A stretch of DNA of 64,000 bases from Streptomyces sp. WAC05374 (lineage in GTDB: Bacteria > Actinomycetota > Actinomycetes > Streptomycetales > Streptomycetaceae), in contig NZ_SMNQ01000025.1 of NCBI RefSeq assembly GCF_004353505.1, positions 17,237 through 81,236 on the forward strand, in the 5' to 3' direction. Below the pieces are notes generated by a model, which did no database searches, was not told where the DNA came from, and saw nothing but the letters and a program-made list of their open reading frames with translations. Within the stretch, counting starts at the first letter, position 1. Every line of letters starts with the position of its first letter. Positions 59,040 through 64,000 of the stretch are shown here, in pieces. The position numbers were made by a program, and so were the translations under genes.

Positions 59040-59368
59040 CGGGACGTCTCCTTGGACGGAAGCGAAGGGTGGGGGGGTGGGAGGCCGGGACCGGTCGCTG
59101 GCACCGGACGGTGTGCGGTTGTGGTGTTCCGCCGCCGGGGGACCGGCCGGTGGACCGGTTTCGGGCATGGCGGAGCCGCGCGGCGGCGTGGCGGGGTGGT
59201 GCCGGGGTGGCGGGCGGCGGGGCGGTGCCGGGCGTGCCGGTGCACTTCCGGGGCATGCCGGGGCCGTGCCGGGGCATGGTCGGGCCGTGCCGGGGGCGCG
59301 GAGGGAGGGAGGCTGTCAGGGGGCAGGCCCGGGGTGGGTCCGTACGCGGGCCTGCCCTCGACGGGGCG
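59040..59368. other. GC-rich intergenic stretch with 21-bp tandem repeat
   Basis: About 330 bases separate the kinase stop from the LysM-P60 start, both on the minus strand. It contains two adjacent 21-bp copies (59248-59268 and 59269-59289) of CCGGGGCATG followed by 11 more bases, with two mismatches between them. No gene is supported here. Confidence 0.5.
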
Positions 59369-61621
59369 TCAGGAGCAGGTCAGGTAGAACTGGTCGCCGA
59401 CCCGCTGGCGGTCGACCTCGGGAGAGCCGACCTGCACGACCATCTGGCCCTGTACCACCTGGCCGGGCTGGGTGTTCTGGAGCTGGACCTCGAAGGTCTC
59501 GTACTGGGTGTTGGGGGTGGTGAAGGTCATGCTGCCGGTACGGGGCCGGTAGCCCCGGTCGGTCAGGTGCTCGTCGGGGTACCAGGTGTAGTTGATCGTC
59601 CCGGTGCGCCGGGCGCTCGCGGCGAAGGTGAACGTGATGGGCTTGGTGCAGTCGACGGTCTCGGAACGGGGCTGGACGTAGACGGAGGTGCCCGTCAGCA
59701 TCGGCTGCGGCGGGTTGTCCACCGTGTCCGTTCCTCCCGAGGGTCCCTGCGACGTACCTGTCGAGCTGCCCGTGGAGCTGCCCTGCGAGGCGCCTTGCGC
59801 ACTGCCTTGCGAACTGCCCTGCGAGGCGCCCGAGGAGCTTCCCTGGGACGTGCCCGTCGACGCGCCCTGGGAGGTGCCGGGCGACGGACCGCCGCCCCCG
59901 GGGCCCCGGGTGGTGCTGCCGGCCGGGGTTCCGGCGGTCGAGCCCTGGGTGGGTCCGCCGGAGGTGCCGCCGATCGGCCTGATGCCTCCTCCCGTGGTGC
60001 CGCCGGCGGCTCCGCCGGTGACGGTGCCGCCGGTCGGCCCCTGGCTGGTGCCGCCCGAGGCGCTGCCGCCCGGTCCGCCGGTGGCCGAGGCCGTGGCCCC
60101 GCCTGTCGGTCCGGCCGTGACGCCCCCGGTCGGGCCGGCCGTCGAACCGGCCGTGGAACCACCGGGCGTGGCACCGCTGATGGGCGGATTGGCCCTGTCC
60201 CCCCACGACGGCGGGTCCAGGTGCAGTACCGCCCCCACGAGGGCGATCACCGCGGCCACCGCCGCCGTGGCGAGCGCCACCCGGGCCGTCCGGGGGCGGG
60301 AGCCGCCACCCTTCGTCGCGGGTTCGGGCGCACGGACCTCGGCGGCCTCCCGGGCGCGCTGCCGGATCATCCCGGTCAGCGGGGCGGGCAACCAGCCCGG
60401 TCCCGGCTGGCCGGCGCGCTCACAGCACCAGTCGATCACCTGACCCGGGCTCGGCCGCTCGTCCGGATCCTTGGCCAGACACCACGCCACCAGTTCCCGC
60501 AGCTCCTCGGGCACCGGCTCCAGGTCGGGTTCGCCGTGCACGATCCGGAAGCTGATCTCCGACGGCTCGCTGCCGAACGGCAGTCGGCCGGTCGAGGCGA
60601 AGGCCAGCAGCGCGCCGAGGGAGAACACGTCGCACGCCGGCCCCACCCTGCCCTTCGCCAGCCGCTCGGGCGCCACATAACCGGGCGTGCCCATCAGCAT
60701 CTGCGTACGGGTCAGCGAGGTGGCGTCCCGGGTGCGGGCGATCCCGAAGTCGATGACCTTCGGCCCGTCCTTGGCCACCAGCACGTTGCCGGGCTTCAGA
60801 TCGCGGTGCACCACGCCGGCGCCGTGGATGCCCGCCAGCGCCTCCGCGATCCCGGCCGCCAGCCGGATCACGGTGTCCACCGGCATCGGGCCCTGCTCGC
60901 CCACCACTTCCTGGAGCGAGGGCCCGGCCACGTACTCGGTGGCCAGCCACGGGTCGTCGGCGTCCGGATCGGACGCCACCACCGCCGCGGTGAACATCCC
61001 GTGCACCCGGCGGGCCGCGGCGATCTCCTGCCGGAACCGCGCCCGGAACTCCGCGTTCCCGGCCCGCGCCCCGTCGATCACCTTGATCGCGACCTTGCGG
61101 CCGCCCAGGCTCTCCCCGAGGTACACGCGCCCCATCGCGCCGGCTCCCAGGAACCGCAGCATCCGGAAACCGCCCACCTCACGCGGGTCGTTCGGGCCCA
61201 GCGGACGCAGCGTCTCCTGCCGCGTCCCCTCCCCGCCCGCGTCCGGCCGGCCGCCGCCGCCCGTACCGCCGCCGGCCGCGAGCGGTTCGTCGGCGCCCGA
61301 CCCGGCCGCGTCCTGCTCGTCCTGCCGGTCCAGGTCCTGCTCGAGTCGGGTCTTCGTGTTCTCCCAGCGCCGTGCCCACTCCCGTACGGCACGCTCGTTG
61401 CCGCCGCAGGCCCGTACGAAGGCCAGCGCCACGTCCTTCGACGGGAGGTCGCGGCCGCGGGCCGCCGCGTGCAGGGTCGCCCTGCCGTACGCGACCCGCC
61501 TCGACATCGCCTCGTACGAAGGGCTCCCCGCGTCCTGCCGTAACTGGCGCAGCCCCGCGGCGAACTCGACGACCGGTCCCCCGCCCGGATCCAACGGCTG
61601 TTCCCGACGCCCCACCATCAT
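59369..61621 (-). CDS. HTH - serine/threonine protein kinase with low-complexity extracellular region
   Basis: A 750-residue membrane kinase. Residues about 15-75 resemble an Xre-type HTH (LRQLRQDAGSPSYEAMSRRV, ATLHAAARG). The kinase domain (about 150-410) has LGAGAMGRVYLGE (P-loop), VAIKVID (Lys), VVHRDLKPGNVLV and KVIDFGIARTRD (DFG), and MGTPGYVAPE. One membrane helix (VALATAAVAAVIALVGAVL, near 450) leads to a Gly/Ser/Thr-rich exterior of about 160 residues (GTSQGSSSGASQGSSQG) and a C-terminal beta-like domain with YTWYPDEHLTDRGY. There are no PASTA repeats. GGGGAGG precedes two adjacent ATGs; the second (61618) may be used. Confidence 0.9.
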   Translation of the reverse strand: MMVGRREQPLDPGGGPVVEFAAGLRQLRQDAGSPSYEAMSRRVAYGRATLHAAARGRDLPSKDVALAFVRACGGNERAVREWARRWENTKTRLEQDLDRQDEQDAAGSGADEPLAAGGGTGGGGRPDAGGEGTRQETLRPLGPNDPREVGGFRMLRFLGAGAMGRVYLGESLGGRKVAIKVIDGARAGNAEFRARFRQEIAAARRVHGMFTAAVVASDPDADDPWLATEYVAGPSLQEVVGEQGPMPVDTVIRLAAGIAEALAGIHGAGVVHRDLKPGNVLVAKDGPKVIDFGIARTRDATSLTRTQMLMGTPGYVAPERLAKGRVGPACDVFSLGALLAFASTGRLPFGSEPSEISFRIVHGEPDLEPVPEELRELVAWCLAKDPDERPSPGQVIDWCCERAGQPGPGWLPAPLTGMIRQRAREAAEVRAPEPATKGGGSRPRTARVALATAAVAAVIALVGAVLHLDPPSWGDRANPPISGATPGGSTAGSTAGPTGGVTAGPTGGATASATGGPGGSASGGTSQGPTGGTVTGGAAGGTTGGGIRPIGGTSGGPTQGSTAGTPAGSTTRGPGGGGPSPGTSQGASTGTSQGSSSGASQGSSQGSAQGASQGSSTGSSTGTSQGPSGGTDTVDNPPQPMLTGTSVYVQPRSETVDCTKPITFTFAASARRTGTINYTWYPDEHLTDRGYRPRTGSMTFTTPNTQYETFEVQLQNTQPGQVVQGQMVVQVGSPEVDRQRVGDQFYLTCS

Positions 61622-62049
61622 GACCTCCCCTGGCTCCGCGTACGAGCGAAGCCCGCCCGCGGTCGTTGCCACCACGCCGACCGGCAGCGGTGGCGTGGAC
61701 TTGCTGCCTCTATGAGTAGCGGCAAATCCAGCGCCGCGGACAGCGATCCGGCGTCCCGGGACATCCACGGACAACCGGACGGCAACACCGCAGGTCAGCG
61801 GCGTTCGGCAGGCCCTTGCCGGACAATGCGCGGGAGGCGTGGACCCCTCACCGCGCCGACTCGGCTGTCCGGTACCTGACGAGGACGTGACGCGGCCCCG
61901 CCCGGCTCGCACAGCCGCTCGGTCGCCTGTTCGGCACTCGTCGATGCGGAGGGGCGACACCTGTTCGACGAACCGCTCCGGGCCATCGGTCCGCGCGTGC
62001 GCCGCGACGGCTGGGCTGCCCGCCGAGAGGCGCCCGTCGCCCGCGGCCG
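61622..62049. other. 428-base stretch without a gene
   Basis: Between the kinase start and the small gene at 62050 I find no supported coding region. Short open frames on both strands are Arg/Ser/Pro-rich with no family resemblance. It presumably holds the kinase promoter and the end of the upstream transcript. Confidence 0.5.
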
Positions 62050-62310
62050 CTAGGAGGAGCGGTCCCTCTTCTCGCGGGCGATCCGCATGTCCGCGTCGAG
62101 GGTGCTCAGCCGGACGGGGTCCCGCCGGTCGTCGATGACGACGGCCCGCAGGGTGGCGCCGACCAGATCCTGGTGGGCACCCGACGACCACGCCGGGCTC
62201 TTGGTGGTGTCGATGAAACCGCGGGCACCCCGTCCCGATACGACCTCGAGGCCCCAGGGGCGGGCGGCGACCACGGTCACGTCGATCTCATGGTGCAGGA
62301 GGTGCTCCAT
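62050..62310 (-). CDS. small S1-like or immunity-associated hypothetical protein
   Basis: An 86-residue protein: MEHLLHHEIDVTVVAARPWG, then GRGARGFIDTTKSP and VVIDDRRDPVRLSTLDADM. The strand-rich start with V-x-V-x-A-R-P-W-G-L-E-V and later G-F-I-D resembles an S1/OB-type barrel, but I do not recognise a family. The ATG follows AAGGAG. It lies beyond a strong terminator from the immunity-like gene, so it is a separate transcript. Function unknown. Confidence 0.65.
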   Translation of the reverse strand: MEHLLHHEIDVTVVAARPWGLEVVSGRGARGFIDTTKSPAWSSGAHQDLVGATLRAVVIDDRRDPVRLSTLDADMRIAREKRDRSS

Positions 62311-62359
62311 GGCGTCCGTTCTCCTTGTGCCGCGGTCCGTCAGTTGGAAGGTCACAGGG

Positions 62360-62395
62360 GAAGGCCCCGCCGGACGTGGGTCCGGCGGGGCCTTC
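62360..62395. terminator. hairpin terminator after the immunity-like gene
   Basis: A perfect 16-bp stem (62360-62375 with 62380-62395, GAAGGCCCCGCCGGAC and its complement) with a 4-base loop GTGG. It lies 11 bases after the stop of the 62407 gene on the minus strand and ends the toxin/immunity transcript. Confidence 0.88.
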
Positions 62396-62406
62396 CTCAG
62401 GGTGGG

Positions 62407-62988
62407 TCAGCGAGAGCCGACGGGAGTGACCGGAACGAGCCCTCCCTCGCCCGTCCCGCCCTCGAGCTCCGGAAACGCCGGCAGGAAGCGGTCGGCGAGC
62501 GAGGAGCTCAGCAGCAGGCGGTCCGGGAGGGGCGGCAGGTCCTCCCCGTCGTACAGCACCGGTGAGTCCCAGTCGCCCGGGTCGCCCGCGCCCTCGCGGT
62601 CGACGACGACGGCCCGGGTCGGTACCGGCAGCGCGGCGGCCGCGGCCAGGACGGCCGCCTCCACCGTGTCGGCCTGCTCCGTCGTGAGCCCGTCCAGCCA
62701 CAGCGTCTGGATCTCGCAGCCGAGCGGTTCGTAGACGAACTGGTCGACCACGTCGATGTCGGCGGACAGCCACCAGTTCGTCGTCAGGGACGCGATCCGC
62801 AGCCCCAGCAGCCGACCGAGTTCCTCCGGACTCAGGAGGACGTCGTCCCCCTCGACGTCGAGCACCACGGCCGCGCCCTTCGCGGGGTGCACGAGACGCA
62901 GACCGTGCGCCCCGAACACCTCGGCCTGTGCGGCGAGGACCGCGGTGGCCGCCGACTCGCGGTACCAGCGGATGTATCCGTCACTCAT
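62407..62988 (-). CDS. probable immunity protein for the polymorphic toxin
   Basis: A 193-residue acidic protein: YIRWYRESAATAVLAAQAEV, then VLDVEGDDVLLSPEELGRLL, DIDVVDQFVYEPLGCEIQTL and a Gly/Glu-rich end. It starts 2 bases after the stop of the polymorphic toxin gene. Acidic, cytoplasmic proteins immediately downstream of such toxins are as a rule their immunity proteins. I do not recognise a named immunity family, so the role rests on position and charge. Confidence 0.6.
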   Translation of the reverse strand: MSDGYIRWYRESAATAVLAAQAEVFGAHGLRLVHPAKGAAVVLDVEGDDVLLSPEELGRLLGLRIASLTTNWWLSADIDVVDQFVYEPLGCEIQTLWLDGLTTEQADTVEAAVLAAAAALPVPTRAVVVDREGAGDPGDWDSPVLYDGEDLPPLPDRLLLSSSLADRFLPAFPELEGGTGEGGLVPVTPVGSR

Positions 62989-62990
62989 GG

Positions 62991-64000
62991 TCAGCAGTCC
63001 GGCAGCGTGAAGATGTGCACATTCTCGTCTCCGAAGACCTTCTTGGCCTGCTTGATGGCCGATTCCGGGGTGTTGTCGGCGAGGTAGTAGACCGCCTTCA
63101 CGCCCGCCTCGTCGGCCGCGTACTTGTTGATCTTAAGGGCCTTGCCGAACTTGGACGGATTGGCCGCCTTGGCGCCACCGCCGACGTACACGTACTCGCC
63201 ATTGGGGCCGATGACGTCGAGACCGCTGGAACCGACATTGGGCATGACGATCTTGATGTCCTGGCCCTTGTCGTCCTTGGCCACCTTGCCGCCGACGAGC
63301 TTGGCGATGTACTCCTCACGAGCCAGACCGATGTCGCCCGCCTCCTTGCCGCCACCGCCCGACGCGGCCGCCAGGGCACGCTGCGCACCGAACGCCTTCG
63401 TCGAGGAACTCCGCGCCGCCGGGCCGCTCTTCTTCCTGTCGGTCGCGCAGGCCGGGAGCTTCTTCCATACGTCCTCGATGACCTCCTCGCCCTTGTCGAC
63501 CAGCTTCTTGGCCTTGGCCGACTTGTCGAGGAACTCCTTGATGCCCCAGATCGCCTTGCCGATCTTCGGGAGCTTGCTGACGATGGCGGCCGCCTTCGTC
63601 CACGGCAGGTTCTCCACGATCGCCCACAGGCAGGTCGGGATGTCCGGGTCGTCCCAGCACTCCTTGATCTTCTCGGCGGCGATCTCGACGAGGAGCTCGG
63701 CGCCGTTCTCCATCAGGTAGTCGAGCAGGTCCTGCTGGGCCAGCGCCTTGGCCGCCTCGTACTCGGCGGGGCTGATGCCCGCCGCCTCGAGCGCCTTGCG
63801 CTCGGCCGCGTCCAGGGAGTAGGGGTCACCCTTCTCCTTGGCCTTGGCGGCCTCCTCGCGCTCCTTGCGCTCCAGTTCGCGTTGGTATTCCTCGGCGCGT
63901 TTGGCGGCTTCGTCGGCTTCCTTGGCGTAGGTGCCGGCGTTCTTGGCCGCGGTTTCGGCGGAGGTGGCGTGCTTCTCGGCGGACTCGGCGAAGGAGTTGG
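62991..64000 (-). CDS. C-terminal part of a polymorphic toxin (5' end outside window)
   Basis: The frame is open to the right edge; about 335 codons are visible. The upstream part is an Ala/Glu/Lys-rich helical stretch (FAESAEKHATSAETAAKNAG, RAEEYQRELERKEREEAAKA), as in long Streptomyces polymorphic toxins with ALF-type repeats. A pre-toxin region (WGIKEFLDKSAKAKKLVDKG) leads to a C-terminal domain of about 120 residues with EYIAKLVGGKVAKDDKG, SSGLDVIGPNGEYVYVGG and GAKA. A GLD...GEYxxVGG...K layout recalls PD-(D/E)xK-like nuclease toxins, but this is tentative. A probable immunity gene follows by 2 bases. Confidence 0.7.
   Translation of the reverse strand, partial: NSFAESAEKHATSAETAAKNAGTYAKEADEAAKRAEEYQRELERKEREEAAKAKEKGDPYSLDAAERKALEAAGISPAEYEAAKALAQQDLLDYLMENGAELLVEIAAEKIKECWDDPDIPTCLWAIVENLPWTKAAAIVSKLPKIGKAIWGIKEFLDKSAKAKKLVDKGEEVIEDVWKKLPACATDRKKSGPAARSSSTKAFGAQRALAAASGGGGKEAGDIGLAREEYIAKLVGGKVAKDDKGQDIKIVMPNVGSSGLDVIGPNGEYVYVGGGAKAANPSKFGKALKINKYAADEAGVKAVYYLADNTPESAIKQAKKVFGDENVHIFTLPDC

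Noticed and set aside
59695..60180. Repeat-rich stretch as a CRISPR array or VNTR locus
   Set aside because: The repetition is Gly/Ser/Thr codon repetition within the kinase stalk, with no regular spacer structure.
61795..61986. Small minus-strand ORF in the gap upstream of the kinase
   Set aside because: No ribosome binding site, no family resemblance and Arg/Pro/Ser-rich composition.

Overview
The window has very high GC, GC-rich third codon positions, many GTG/TTG starts, bldA-type TTA codons in two genes, and Streptomyces-style families (ECF41 and ECF42 sigma factors, ADP-ribosylglycohydrolase, MerR/AraC/LysR regulators, LysM-NlpC/P60 proteins, kinases with long extracellular tails). It is best read as a Streptomyces or close actinomycete chromosome. 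No rRNA, tRNA, IS element, phage gene or CRISPR array was seen.

Left flank (1-10.4 kb): a RidA-family protein (partial), alpha/beta hydrolases, a GNAT acetyltransferase, a periplasmic-binding-fold protein without a signal peptide, a lipoprotein, a VioB-type ferritin-like protein, a double alpha/beta hydrolase divergent from a MerR regulator, and a GlxA-type AraC regulator divergent from a quinone-oxidoreductase/esterase pair.

Centre (10.4-36.9 kb): a biosynthetic gene cluster that is the main discovery of the window. Twenty minus-strand genes, most overlapping by ATGA, GTGA or TGATG or separated by only a few bases, run from a small secreted peptide (35.8 kb) to a phosphopantetheinyl transferase (10.4 kb). 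The core is the lysine-dependent hydrazine (N-N bond) machinery: a lysine N6-hydroxylase, a cupin/methionyl-tRNA-synthetase-like hydrazine synthetase and an FAD amine oxidase, as known from the s56-p1, triacsin and formycin/pyrazofurin pathways. Here the hydrazine synthetase carries an extra C-terminal carrier-protein domain. It is followed, with stop and start codons overlapping, by an NRPS of TubC docking-heterocyclization-adenylation(Cys-like)-carrier architecture. Two saccharopine dehydrogenases (LYS1-like and LYS9-like) probably turn the by-product 2-aminoadipate semialdehyde back into lysine. Tailoring and supply genes are an ATP-grasp ligase, a P450, an acyl-CoA dehydrogenase, a 776-residue haem-oxygenase-like diiron protein, a KASIII-like enzyme, an isocitrate-lyase/PEP-mutase-family enzyme, a free ligase with its own ACP, a GNAT, a C45 acyltransferase, a type II thioesterase, an MFS exporter and the PPTase. 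My inference is a hydrazine- or azo-bearing thiazoline/thiazole product that I do not recognise. A divergent LuxR-type regulator with TTA as codon 4 probably controls it.

Right flank (37-64 kb): an EamA permease, an ECF42 sigma operon with its likely self-promoter, a Phd/YefM-type toxin-antitoxin-like trio with a palindromic operator, membrane proteins, an ADP-ribosylglycohydrolase, a methyltransferase, an AraC regulator with an oxidoreductase, a DoxX/ECF41 sigma pair, an isochorismatase-like protein, an FAD oxidoreductase, an MFS exporter, a YihY protein with a collagen-like tail, a broken MarR gene containing an 8-bp repeat tract, a LysR/oxidoreductase pair, a secreted lectin-like protein, a LysM-NlpC/P60 hydrolase, an HTH-kinase with a long low-complexity exterior, and the 3' end of a polymorphic toxin with a probable immunity gene at the window edge.
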